Below are positions 1-11,949 of a DNA stretch of 64,000 bases, one piece after another (within the stretch, counting starts at the first letter, position 1; each line of letters starts with the position of its first letter). Source of the stretch: Amanita rubescens (lineage: Eukaryota > Basidiomycota > Agaricomycetes > Agaricales > Amanitaceae). The notes below the pieces were generated by a model, which was given only the letters and a program-made list of their open reading frames with translations, was not told where the DNA came from and did not search any database. The translations under genes and the position numbers were made by a program. Where the stretch lies: positions 62,001 to 126,000 of the forward strand of contig WION01000081.1 in NCBI GenBank assembly GCA_015039365.1. The letters are read 5' to 3'.

Positions 1-524
1 CACCCCTTATATTTCAAAATACCTGATACATGTGCACCAGCCTGAGTCTCTGCCATTGTCTCTGCTTGTACAATAAGGGTTCCAACAATAGGATAGCAGA
101 AAAACGGTAATAATGAACTTGAGGGTTGGCCTACAGCGTACTAGTACCTATGCGTGGAGACTGGAGCCACTACCCGGCACCGGGGATCAAGGGGCCAACT
201 TCAGTGGATGAGGTGAAGGACTCGTCGGATGTGCTAAGTAGTATGGCGGAATTAGACTGAGAATTAACAGTTACTGCGTCAAAATTGAGAACGCGGCGAT
301 GCAACGTTTGGTGCAATGAGGTCGCCTGTGTGAATGCGCGATAGAGACGTTGGCACTATGGACTTGAGAGTGAGCGTGCGAGGCAAGCGATGGTAAAGGA
401 TGGGTTAGGGTTGAGTGCTTGATAGGATACACTTCCCAGATTCGCGCCTTCAGATGTGCTACTACATCTGAAGCTTCCTCATTTGGGAATCATGCAAACC
501 TGATCAAATCAGTTCATCTTTGAC

Positions 525-605
525 TTCATTGCGCCTGATATCGCTCAGGCTCCCTATTCTTCACAGCCTTGTTCAAGTTCTTTTTTAGCGTGCAATATAT
601 CGCGT
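525..605 (+). repeat. Flanking repeat, copy 1 (pair with 2640-2705)
   Basis: The sequence around CTCCCTATTCTTCACA, GTTCAAGTTCT and GCGTGCAATATAT just before the HNH remnant recurs just after it at about 2640-2705. The two copies are direct and differ by small indels. They may be remnants of a duplicated upstream region or of a mobile element, and I see no terminal inverted repeats. Confidence 0.55.
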
Positions 606-630
606 TAATAAGTCGGAGTTTGAATTGACC

Positions 631-2302
631 ATGGAGCCTTCTACAAGTCAATTGCCAGCTCCTGATATAGTGCAGCAAGAATGGCTATTCGACAACGGCC
701 ACAGATCCACGTAGCTCCGCACGGACCCCTTGGGTTCAATTTCGGCATCCAGCCAATAATCTTATTTTTCTAAGGCTTCCCGCTCTTGACTGGTGTCCTC
801 ATACCTTTGGTATTCACTATGGAACCGCAATCACCGCATGTCAGATACTGGCCTGTAACGAGGATGGCTATCTCTCCACTTCTCGTGATCGCCATGCTCA
901 TGGACGCATAAATGTTGACCTGGATTCAATTATACCCCCAGGGGTATATTACTACCATATTAGTTCCCAAAAATCTGAAGCGCTATACCCTACCCAATAT
1001 GCTGTGATTTTCCTTGCTGGAAATTTCCTCACGCACAACTCCCCCCGGGCTGGGAGAACGAGCTCCCCAATCAAACGACTGGCGTTTGGCCTTCAAATTG
1101 GACTGCAATAAGCGAAAAAGTTAAAACCCGAGACACACGGTGTCTCATATCGGAATCGCAGGATTGCCTTACTATTTCCCATGTTGTTGCCAGGATTAAC
1201 GAGAAATGGGTACGCAAAATGCTCGTCTTCGACGTAGGTTTTTCGCTAATCTGTCATCTTATCAGCTGGTTCAGAATAATATGCATGTCTACCTAAGTGG
1301 TGACCAACGTTCGCTCATCAACAGCTCCAGCAACCTCTTCACTCTTCGGTGGGACTTACGCCTGGGCCTATTTGATCAGGCGGGATTTGTTATCGCCCCA
1401 AAACTTGGTCAACTCGTTGTTCATTTCCTCCAACCCACCAATCAAAGTGCCCAACTATACCACAACGTTCAATTCGATCACAAAAACACATTGTCCCATG
1501 AAGCCCTCTATGCTCGTTTCGCGTGGGCGTTGATGAAGATTGTCAAGAGCTCCACGGTGGCAGACATGAAAGAGTTTAGATTTCTGACGGCCTCAGACAC
1601 TGATGGTGGAGGTGACGATAGTGGCGTAGACGAAGACGGTGGTGGGGACGAAGGCGGTGGTGCAGACGAAGACGGTAGTTGTGGAGGAGACGAAGGCGGC
1701 GGAAGCAGTGGTGGTAGACGCGGACGCGGTAGTGGGGGAAACAAAGGCGGTGGTCGCGGTCGCGGTGGTGTAAAACGCAAACACGAGGATGAAAACGCAA
1801 ACACGAGGATGAAAACGAAGATGACGAATCCAATTATGGTATGGGTGCCACGTCCGATCCAGGTAGCGATCGGAGAAGCGGCAACCACGTTACGTCTGAT
1901 GCCTGTCCACGAGAAGGTAGAGCCTGGCCAACATCACACTCCCAGAGTTGTATGCTGATATGATTGAGCCAGATGGTAGCCAGCTGTTGCTTGATAGTGA
2001 AGCCCGAGAATTTGAAGAGGACATGAAGACAGCAGCTCACACCCTCCCTTTCTTCGGTAAGTATTTCACATGTAACGTATGCAAATCCGCGTTAACAGCC
2101 TCTTGAGTTTGATATATCAATCATAGTGGATCCGGTCAAGGCGTCCGCTAGGCACTATGAAAATATTACTTGGTACCCAGGGAGGGCGATTGTTGACAGG
2201 AGAAAACAAGGCTACTTTGATGCCCATCCGCAGATTAGGGCCCACAGTGGTCAACTTTTGCCTGATGATTATAACTCCTCCGATGATGAGAATTTGGTGT
2301 AA
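631..2302 (+). pseudogene. Decayed fungal HNH-nuclease-family gene
   Basis: Successive frames together read like the agaric proteins annotated with an HNH nuclease domain. The pieces are a start at 631 (MEPSTSQLPAPDIV), a block around 730-990 containing FGIHYGTAITACQILACN, an HNH-like core at about 1080-1200 with RDTRCLISESQDC and SHVVAR, then from about 1290 the family block LRWDLRLGLFDQAGFVIAPK and VVHFLQPTNQSAQLYHN. A Gly/Asp/Arg-rich linker (1600-1790) follows, then an acidic tail with an intron at about 2055-2128 and a stop at 2300-2302. Frame changes near 715, 1005, 1215 and 1900, plus an in-frame TAG near 714, have no good splice sites to explain them, so I call it a pseudogene. The longest surviving frame is 1206-1958 (250 codons). 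Family assignment rests on recalled consensus features; the decay is directly visible. Confidence 0.6.
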
Positions 2303-2639
2303 TATCCCCAAATTACAACTTCAATTATTGTTTACTACTTCTCTGGGGACAAATTGACCAGTGAGATGTCCGTGTTGCTACGAAGGTCTAACCCAGTGCG
2401 TTCAAGAAGAAGGGACAACTATAGACCAACCTCTTTCGCAGTTAACGTTCAGGTTCAGTGACCTAAAGTAAGAATCATGTCGCGGAAGGGACCAGTACTT
2501 GAAGAAGCGAACGATAGAGAGAGCGGAGATAATGAGAAGAAAGGGAAAGGAGGCGCCAGTGGTCCACAGCCCGCCCGAGGCCCGCAGGATGCGTGCAGGA
2601 GGCAGTCACACAGGCCTTTTGTACATCAACGAGGAGGCG

Positions 2640-2705
2640 GAAATCTCATCGCTCAGACTCCCTATTCTTCACACCTTGTTCAAGTTCTGGCGTGCAATAT
2701 ATGAA
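2640..2705 (+). repeat. Flanking repeat, copy 2 (pair with 525-605)
   Basis: Direct, imperfect copy of the sequence upstream of the HNH remnant, sharing CTCCCTATTCTTCACA and GCGTGCAATATAT. Copy 1 and copy 2 lie about 2.1 kb apart and bracket the decayed gene. Confidence 0.55.
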
Positions 2706-4612
2706 CCATCGAGAAACACATAGCTCTGCACGTTCACTACGAGTGATGTCCTCTTCGATTAATTGATGCTCTGTTTGGAGTATCTAATGAAATCAAGGCG
2801 TAGAGCACTAATCCGAGGATCCGTCCGAATCGCCCTGGAAATAGATCCTTAGCGGAAAACGGCTGCGCAAGCTACCATCTCGGAGTTTTTGTGTGCCAAC
2901 GTGGACCGCTAGTACACGCATACACTGATAAATCGGGGTGACGAGGTTCATCGATTGCTGGTGGTGCTATTGGTAAGCAGTTTCTGGAAGCTCTTTGACA
3001 ATGAATTTTTGTAAATTCAGCTAGGCGAGTTAACGAAAAGAACCATTCGTTTATCATGATTGCACACATATCTTCGTTTTTGTCACAACGAATAAGCTGG
3101 CAAATCAGTGGGATTGCATGCGCGCGAAGGACCGTAGCAAGGGGACACAAAGCAAAGTGCTGTAACAGCTAGATTAGAAGAGCCTATGATGCGACGGTTG
3201 GGAAGCTTGCCGCTTGATGGCGCGACCCCGGGGCCCGCCATATGGTACATTGTGAAGAGCGTTCTTTGCCATCATTATCGCATTGCCAGTCTCGTGTAGT
3301 TGTCGCAAGTCTGCTTTGAGTCGACGAAGTAGCTGCCCTTAGACCCGATGCTTTTCGGCGAACCGCTACTCCGGAATGGGATCTACATAAATATCACGGT
3401 CAACCATGCACTGTCATTGTCAAAAACTCGAACCGAGAGTCTTACCCCTTTCAATGCCACCCTCAATGCACCATTCTAACCTCTCATATGCTTTGGCGGA
3501 ATGACAGAATCCGCAAAATGCTCGGGCTGGCCGCTAGCACCACGTCATGTAGCGTGAGGGTACCTGGTACCCACGCTCCACCTCTGCATGACTCAACACA
3601 TTCCATGGACAATCCTTATCTGCGCTCTCAGCTTCCCCCAAACTTGACTTCTTCCGGCGCGAAGCTATGGCGCGCGCGTGCAGGACAGGAATACAATTGA
3701 AGCTACTACAATTTGATTGGACTTGCCGGCCAAGTATCCAAGTCATCATGATCATTGCGGGATTAGTACATGTAAGTCACACCTACTTGGCTAATATGGC
3801 TCTCAGGCTGATCATTATGTTCCTTGGACACCTGGTTTATGTCCAACAATCCCCGTGATCGTGATATTTGAAATTTTAAAGGAGCCCACGGTCCACCAAA
3901 GAATTGTCAAGACATGTTGATGGGGTACATGTGGCGGTTTGGACGGTTCCGAGGTTTGACATCCTGGAGAGCCTATTGAAGGGCATAAGCACGATTCGGG
4001 ATTCGCGGCTACTTGTTCAGTTGTTCGTCCGCTATCATTTTTCTTAGGAAGTTAACATTGACTGCCTAGGTTCTAGTCCTCGTCCTGGCCGCTTTTCAAA
4101 CTTCAAGGTTTAAGCAATCTCAACCTTTGTCGCTTCATCGTTACTCTGTCCTTGCCGCCAGCATAAATCATACTAGGGGAACTTGTGACCACAACATAAT
4201 CCCAAGATTTGCCAAGGTCAGTTGGTGAATGGCCAGCTCCCGCCCGCGTCGTTCTCGCTTCCTCAAAGCAGCACCATGCCAATGTCACGCTTGAGAAATA
4301 TCTATGCGTGGTGCCTAATTTGGCTGTGTCAAAAACGGCAATACGCGAGCAGGCTCTGTGGCTGACCGCTGGCTCCATCTTCTGTTAGCCATGTCAGCCG
4401 CAACATATCCATACATAAACCCGCCCCGATCTGCGATCCTCACTCTTTCCTCCCCATTCACAACAAATTCCTCAACGCCCGCCGTAAGATCCATCAAGTA
4501 CTAGGACGTCAACTAGTTGCATTCGTCACAGGTATAGTCACTGACTTATCAGGTGAGCTATAACCGCGTCGAAGTTCTGTACTCGTTCCTCATCTTCTTT
4601 CAGTCTGTCCAG
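2706..4612. other. No supportable gene (intergenic)
   Basis: About 1.9 kb between the HNH remnant and the kinase gene. Only short frames of 60-92 codons occur, with no recognisable domain and no consistent intron pattern. The sequence just before 4613 presumably holds the kinase promoter and 5' leader. Confidence 0.5.
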
Positions 4613-7603
4613 ATGTCGTTCCATCACATCAAGCGGTCAGTTACAGAGTTTATTCTTCGAAACAAGAAGGTACGTCATCATGGAGGATTCTGTCCGCTCC
4701 GTTCAGCTCATGACAATTCATATAGATCAAGCACGTTAAGGCTTGCAAGTCCGTTGGCGAGGCATTCTCGTCGATGGAAGAGCCAAAACTTGTCAAATCA
4801 GACGCAGCTGTCAAGCATGAGGTCAGCCACCAATTCTTGCATTCATCGGTCCGCGTTTCTGATACCTTACAAACCTTCTAGGCCAATGAAGCCTCATACC
4901 TCGAAGCCCTCAATGATGCCTATCACGAACCAGGAACCCTTGACGTTCGCCGCTCCACGAAGCACGGACTTGGAACCGTCCTGCAATTCTCCACTCTACA
5001 AACCTCCTCTGTCTCCTTCACTCAAGCCATTCACGACATAATGGGTTCCACGCAAAGCCCAGTCTTTGTGGCACCACCAGTTCTCGAGCCTTTAGACGTG
5101 GTCAAGGACCTCGCCGTTATTCCTCATACTCCGCTTCCGAGCACTCCGGTTTTTGAAGATTCTTTGAGCATCTCCGCCTCGCCCTGCACTCCTTCGCTTA
5201 TTTGCTCCACCCCTGCTCTTTCGTCTCCAACGTCGGATGTATCCAGGGTCTCTTTTTCCGAGCCTCGCGTCGTGAATATCCGGGATTTCGAGCTGCTCGA
5301 GTTTCTCAGCAAGGGTTCGAGTGGACAGGTCTATCTCGCGAGGGACCACATTTCCAGCAAGAAAGTTGCGCTCAAAGTGATCCGAAAGGTTGCGGGCGAA
5401 TGGGACCATCCGCTCATGGCGCAAATACTCATTGAAGAGAAGAAGATTATGGCATCGCTTCAAGGCTCAGATTGGTTTGTCCAGCTCGAAGCAAGCTGGC
5501 ACGATACTAATAACATTTATCTTGCTATGGTGAGTGTGGTTGTACCGTGTTCTTTAGATTATCTAAATTTCGGTGCAGATGTACTATCCTACCGATATAG
5601 AAAGCGAAATTATCAGGTGCGACAAGTTCCCGGCTGACCGAGCGCGCTTCTACATGGCTGAAATCGTAAGCAATATCGTTTTCGTTTTCGGATCCTATCG
5701 TTCTAATTGGTTTTAAGATTATTGCAATGGAAGAATTGCATAAGCGTGGTATCGTTCACAGGGACATCAAAGCGGCCAACATCCTTATTCGCTCCGACGG
5801 CCACATCGTCCTAGCTGATTTTGGCCTCGCGAAAGATTTTGGATCCAAGCCAACTATAGCCGAACGGTCTTACCAGCCTTATTGGCCATTCAAGACGGAC
5901 GATAACGTGTTTGAGGGTCCGCGCCGCTTGCCTACGGAACTAACATTCGTTTCTAAGGAATGGTGCGGGTCGGAAATGGAGATGGCACCTGAAATCGTCC
6001 GCCGAGATTATTATTCTTTTGGCGTGGACTATTGGTCTGCGGGCGTCACTCTGTACGCGATGGTTACCGGAAGTGTAAGTCATTCAATTGTTTATCTTGT
6101 CTTTTAAGACTAAAATCTGCTGCTCAGCACCCTTGGGACGACGAAGAAGAAGTTGGAATCCAAATACTTGAAGATGATATCCAGTTTGCGCCCGAAGACG
6201 ACATTAGCGACGAATGCAAAGATTTCCTTCATCAGATGCTGAAGAAGAATCCGGCTGAACGGCTCAGGATAGGACTCGACATGACATCGCACCCTTATTT
6301 TGCTGGAGTGTATGCGTTCCTTATTTTATCGCGAGCGCTAGTTGCTGACAATGCTCGCAGAGACTGGGAAGCTATGAGGAATAGGACTGTGCTACCTCCT
6401 TGGGTTCCAGACTTTGTCAAGGGACATCATTTCTTTGAAGACTGGGGCACCATCGAGCGTTTTATTCCAGGAAGTGCGCCCAGCGAAGAAGAGGAAGCTA
6501 TTCTGCCCAACTTGGCCTTTACGTCTCCCAACCTGCAATGCAACGGCATCAAGGACATTTTGGACTGTGGTTCCCCTAACCCTGAACGAGATATCAACGA
6601 AGAATTTTTGAACTCGATCCCTTCTAATCCTCAACAAAGCTTCCCCGAGGACGCCTTTGGTCATCTCTTTGCTTCTGAACTGGAAGACGACATGGATGAG
6701 GAGGAGGAACTGTGGACCCTCGAGATCGATGACAACGACGATGCTCTCCCCGTTAATGTTGTTAAAGCGCACTTTCCGACGATATCTACCCCAGAACCCC
6801 ACATCCCTATGTTGCCGTCGGTACACTCGGGATCTTCGCTACTTGCTTTTGTTGAATCTGAATACCCTTCCGAGCCGGAGCTTCACGCGGCTGTTCAACC
6901 TTCTCAACCCGTCATTTGCCACGTTCCCGAACCTATTTCTGTGCAAGTGGAGTATTGCATTCCCGAATCCACCCTTGTCATGCCTGAGCTGGCCGAATCC
7001 TCAAGCTTATCTGCTAATCCTCTCGCGACCTCGTCTTCTGAATGCATCGTCGAGCCATTGGTCCCATTCTGTCCTACCGCCCCCAAGTCTGAGGCAACTG
7101 AGCCTGTCGTCGGCGTCGACTATACTACTGTCGGTAAATCCGCAGTCGAGACTAACTGGGAGTCTACTATCCCCGTCGGATCGCCCGTACCGCGGCTTCT
7201 TCGATTCGCAACTCCGCCATCAGGGGAGCTTACCGTCAATTTCACACGGCCCGCTCCGTTCCAAGCCGTACTTGAGCCTCTGGCTGAATGCGCCGAGCCT
7301 GCCTCTGAGCTCACCTCTGAGCCTACCTTTGAACCATCGATGAACACGGATTACGTTCCTGAAGAGCAACTTCAACGAGAATCTCGTGCGATAGTGCTAT
7401 ATAACAAAGTCATGACTTGGTTGAGGAAACTCCTGCCGTGGTCTAGGAAACGAGAAGACACGTCTAGGCTAACTTTACCTACTTGCGACGATTCGGACAG
7501 TACGTCATTGTGGGAATCCATCAAGTGGAAGTTTCAAAAGATTTGGATGCCGAAAGTGAAGCGCACTCAATGTTTACAACGCAAGCGAACTATTCTTTAC
7601 TAA
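4613..7603 (+). CDS. AGC-like serine/threonine protein kinase, 7 exons
   Basis: Exons by splice-site and frame continuity: 4613-4669, 4726-4821, 4882-5529, 5579-5665, 5718-6074, 6128-6309 and 6361-7603, giving 889 residues. The start MSFHHIKRSVTEF is chosen because its exon splices in frame onto the next two. The catalytic domain has a glycine loop (LSKGSSGQVYLARD), the VALKVIRK lysine, the catalytic loop VHRDIKAANIL, DFGLAKDF and the APE motif (MAPEIVRRDYYSFGVDYWS). A roughly 40-residue insert sits between DFG and APE, as in some AGC kinases, and the C-lobe ends at about residue 475. The following tail of about 400 residues is acidic and Glu/Pro/Ser-rich, looks disordered, and ends in a basic stretch. 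It should phosphorylate Ser/Thr on unknown substrates. No stop or frameshift was found, so it is probably functional. The exact kinase subfamily is not assigned. Confidence 0.88.
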
Positions 7604-7965
7604 TAACTCGTATCATTCTAGTTTTTTCTTTTCTTTCTATTTTTCACCCCCTATTTATCTTCTATATTCTCTCTATCTATTTCGTTTGTATTTGGATTGG
7701 AAATATTATCATTGCTTCATTCTACGTTCTACTGCCTAGAGTGAGAAAATCGAACACTTCTCCCCTGAAGCAAAGAAGTCACTTATTTATACATCTCCCC
7801 TGAGGAGAAGGAAGCTGAATTTCATGCAAACGTGACGTCAACTTGAGCACAGACGCGTCACGCACAGCCATCAATCAGTGTCGCTGCCCTGGGCGCTACA
7901 GGCACGCCGGCAGTCTATCCGCCAACCTTCATTTTCTTTTCTTCCTTCCAGCGCCTCCGGGCCAC
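7604..7965. other. Intergenic, kinase 3' / arrestin 5'
   Basis: About 360 bp between two genes on the same strand. It opens with a T-rich stretch (7613-7690) consistent with a 3' UTR and ends with pyrimidine-rich sequence (CTTTTCTTCCTTCCAG) ahead of the arrestin start, typical of fungal promoters. No ORF of interest. Confidence 0.5.
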
Positions 7966-10900
7966 ATGTCCCTAGTCCAGCTGTGAGCTGTTCTTCATAT
8001 CTCCTTTCGCTCTCCTAACCTCCGCGCCCATTCCAGAACCCTCCGACCGCCTCCCCATGTCGACTTTGTCACCGGTTCGCTAGTCAAAAAATTCTGCAAA
8101 TCACTAACAGAAACCTGACTTCGGACCTTTCCTTTTCCAATAGGCTACCCCGGTATTCCACCCAACGGCTCAGATAGACCCCAGGCTGCGGTCAAAGGCG
8201 TAAGTTCTTTCACCCGAGATCCACGTAGCACAGCTCATTCTTCGGCTTGTTATCCGAAACTACCCTTTCGCGCCTAACAGGCCATCGAAGTTCGAGTACC
8301 TGCTCAGGGAGTTAAGGCGCAGTGGGTCAGAGTAGAGCTACGAAAGGTTGAGACACTTCCGGGAGCGGGCGCAGCGAATACATTCTTCGACCTGATAGGT
8401 CCTGGGTCTGTTACGCTATGGACGTCGGGTGGCGCGGAGTATGAGGCGTTGCATGGGGTGAGTTGATCCTGCCGTTCCCTGGTGCTGCTGGGCTGATATG
8501 TTCCACCATAGCAAGATTTCCCTTTCTCGATACGGATACCCGAGGCAGTCCCACCCAGCTTACAGTTGGAGCAACGAGGTATGTCGGCGGCTCTGTCACG
8601 TCGGGTCACCCCCAATTCAAGTTGTTTACAGCCGGTGTACACTATGAACTGATTGCCACTGTTTGTACAAAAGGCAAAAAGTATTACCCCGGTTTCTGTA
8701 TATCCTGTGCCGTTCCGCTTATCATTGGTTATAGGGGCTTCTTTCGGAAGCGCAAGGCTGCGGTTGCAACGACAACCGCCAGTGTTATCATCGACAAACA
8801 TGACCTGCATTCTACTTGGCCGGTTTACTGTCAATCAGAAAAGCGACATGTCCTTGAAGACACCTCAAAATTGACCGTCGAACGCAACCAAAGTTGTTAT
8901 GGGCCCGGTGATCGCATGTCTGTAACGGCCACTGTACGATCAGACAGTCCACACGTCATGATGTTGCGCGGCTTTGAGATTCTGCTCAAGGAGACGATCA
9001 CGTTCCAGCAAATGTATGTAGCGGGGAAGAAGGGGGAGTCGATGACGAAGACGAACATCATCAGCGAAAATAGGTTCCAAGTCAACACGCCAATGCAAGG
9101 AGGAATGCAAACGACCCAAGACTTGTTTTGCATGTTATCGCCCTCCCATACAAACACCACTTTGAGCGCCGCGCGACATATAGACATCACCTATGTCTTG
9201 ATCGTGAAAGCATTGGTGGGGAATGGTGTACCTCTTGTCATTGAACTGCCGGTCATTATTTCCAACTGGCAAAGGTATGGATTAATTTTGAGGGTCCCAG
9301 TTCCCCGTTAACAATATACAGGGCTGTATCTTTGGAAGCGATGAGGTGATACATCTATTGTCTCACGATGACATAGATACTGACCCATTCCCCAGGCGGA
9401 TAGGTCCTGCTCCAGGCTTATCAGTACTTTCTGGACCAGGACCTAGCGGTGACGCACTACCGCAACAGACTATCACCCGTCCTGACCAAAACCGTTCTCC
9501 TCAAAAGTCCTCTTCCCCGCCATTGAACGGTCCCGCGACTACTGACGCCTATGGATATGGCAGGCAACAAAACAACGCACCCCACAACACATCCAGGGCA
9601 GACGATCCCTATGGGGCATCATCATCCAGCAGGAGGCCGGCCCATCAGACGAACAATTCTCAAGGGAGTGGATCCACCAAGCCGGACGATTTTGGCAACT
9701 GGAAATCAACGGGTAGAACCGGAGTCGGTACAGGTAAGAGGCCCCCTTCGGCTGGATCTGGCCACCAAACACATCGATTTACGATTACCAATGCACTCCC
9801 ACTCGAAATTCCTGAAGAGTCGCAATCATCACAGCACCAGCGTAATGGGTCGGCCTCAAACAAGAGCGCGTGGCTTACCGCGAATGAGGAGAAACAGATG
9901 TTATATGAACAGGCCAAGGCACGTGTGGAAGTTGTTCAGGGAGGCACTGTCCAAAAGGCACCGGTGAGGATCGTCCATGTTGGGAAAGTTTTGGAATATT
10001 AACTTTCGACTTTTCAGTCGCCTGGACCACCGATCACGCAAATCACCCCCTCTCCCACGAAACCTGCGTCCCGTAACAATGCTTGGCCCTCGGCAGAAGA
10101 GGAAAAGCTCAAACTGTTCCAATCTGCGCAGGCGGCCGTTGCAAGAACTCAAGGATTCAACGCCGTTCCATCCGTTTCCGATCCCACCCAATCTTCCTCT
10201 GGAAGCAAGGGTCCATCGGCAGCCGCCATGATGTACTCGCAGGCTATTGCAGCTGTGCGAAATGACAAACAAACGTACTCTCCGCCTGCCCCGGCAAAAG
10301 TTCAACTCCCTGCGGCAACGCCATCAAAGACCCCGAAGGTACCCGGTTACTTGACAGCCGAAGAAGAAAAAGCCGCTTTGAGAAGGTACGAAAGCGCAAA
10401 ACGTGCTGTGGATATCGTCCAAGGCGGTAGCGAGCAATTCTCGGGCACTCCTGGAGGCAGCGGATCGGGCCTCATTTCGTACGACTCCTTGTATCCGGCT
10501 GCCGCCTCGGGTTCTGCAGCTCAGGCAATGGCACCATCTCCGAATGATCTTCCCCCACCATTTGAGGCAGGGCCTCCTATGACGGCCCCACAGCAGTTGT
10601 CCGAGAAGGAACGACTACGACGTGCTTACGAAGCCCAAGACGCTGCTGCCCTTTCACGCCAGACTTCGGCAACGGCAACGATTCGTTCTCAAGGGTCTAC
10701 AATACAGTCCAGACCAGCTCCCACAGCTGCCCCACCACAAGCGCCTTATGACGCAACCCCTCCCCCTTTTTCGGGTGGACCAGCGTACTCTAGTGCTGCA
10801 GCCGAAAAAGAACTGCTAAGACGGCGGTTCGAAGCTCAAGATTCAGTTGCCAACCGCGTACCTGGTCCAGTAGCCCCCCAGACACCGCCCCGCAACGGAT

Positions 10901-11433
10901 CCTTCTCTGCGACGCCCGCGCGGAGTGGGTCTCTCGTATCTACTTCCTCCTCCTTTCGGACCAGACCGACGCCTTTACCTCCAATCGCTGACGGCAATGA
11001 ACAACGGGTGCTGAGCGCAGCCGAGGAAAAAGCGTTGCTTAGGGCCAAGTTCGAAGCTCAGGATTCCGCTTCGAGCGGGGAGGCACCGCCACCGATGTAC
11101 CTGAATGGATACGTCAGTGCCCTAGCCAGTGCAAGCAGCACCGCCGCCAGCGGGGCACCTCATTCATCTGGACCGTCGTACCCGTCTTCACCGAGACTTG
11201 GGTCCCCACCTCCGTTGTTGCCTCGGCCTCCGCAGGAGTATATCAAGGAGACGCAGGAGGAAGACGCCCGAGTGTCGCGGATGGCAATGAATGGGACTAT
11301 GCGTTTGGAGGGTGAGGGAAAGGCCGAGTCGAGGAAGCCGAAGCAGCACCATCAGCAGCCAACAGCGGGGATGGTAGGTGACTGGGCGATTGCGAATCCG
11401 CCTCCATTACCTCCGAAACTGCTTGGAGATTGA
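7966..11433 (+). CDS. Arrestin-like protein with repeated coiled tail modules, 10 exons
   Basis: Exons: 7966-7982, 8037-8074, 8144-8199, 8281-8457, 8512-8578, 8632-8680, 8735-9274, 9322-9345, 9396-9963 and 10018-11433, giving 983 residues with every junction in frame. The first 17-nt exon (MSLVQ) is chosen because it joins TLRPPPHVDFVTG in frame. Residues 1 to about 330 form an arrestin-type beta-sandwich region (GYPGIPPN, IEVRVPAQGVKAQWVRVEL, DKHDLHSTWPVY, SCYGPGDRMSV, ARHIDITYVL), as in fungal alpha-arrestins that act as cargo adaptors for ubiquitin ligases. The rest is Pro/Ser-rich and holds about six copies of a helix such as AAEEKALLRAKFEAQD and AAEKELLRRRFEAQD. The gene is intact. The adaptor role is inferred from the fold only; I saw no clear PPxY cluster. 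Confidence 0.85.
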
Positions 11434-11949
11434 GCGGTTGAGCTGTGAAAGTTATGTTATGATCTAGTATTTTTTTGCTTTTTTTTTTGTTTACCCCTTT
11501 TCTGACTGAAAGAAAGGCTACTGTATTGGGCCTCGTACACTCGTTTATTTTCTCCCCCTGCGATATATATATATATGAATTTGTAGTCTTTGTGCTCCAA
11601 ATCTAGGTAACGTTTACGCTTTCTTTTATATGTTCTTTTTTCCTCTTTTTTCTGTCTCTGTTTCTTTTTTTTTTTTTTAATTTACTAGTTTGCATACCCC
11701 ACCTGCACAATGCACACCCAGTCTCTCGTTAGCGTTTATTGCTCACACTCCTTCATATCTCTAGTAATCAGCTGCTGCACAAAATCATTAGGAGTGTGGC
11801 TTTATTTTTGGGTCGATCGGGTGAGAGTCGGACTTGAAAGCTACCACGTGGGCTTCTTCTACACTACACACTTACCATACATACTGTATAGTTTACTAAC
11901 GGCGCATTCAATCGTAACGGTCTCGTCTTTTCTTTCGCTTCACTGGCCA
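11434..11949. other. Intergenic with long T tracts
   Basis: Holds the arrestin 3' region (TTTTTTTTTTGTTT and similar runs near 11470-11490 and 11665-11680, ATATATATAT near 11565) and the region upstream of the first F-box gene. This stretch is part of the segment duplicated at about 17345-17820. Confidence 0.6.

Noticed and set aside
1508..1888. Pro/Ser-rich minus-strand ORFs opposite the HNH remnant
   Set aside because: Low-complexity reverse reading of the Gly/Asp-rich linker; no start context or domain.
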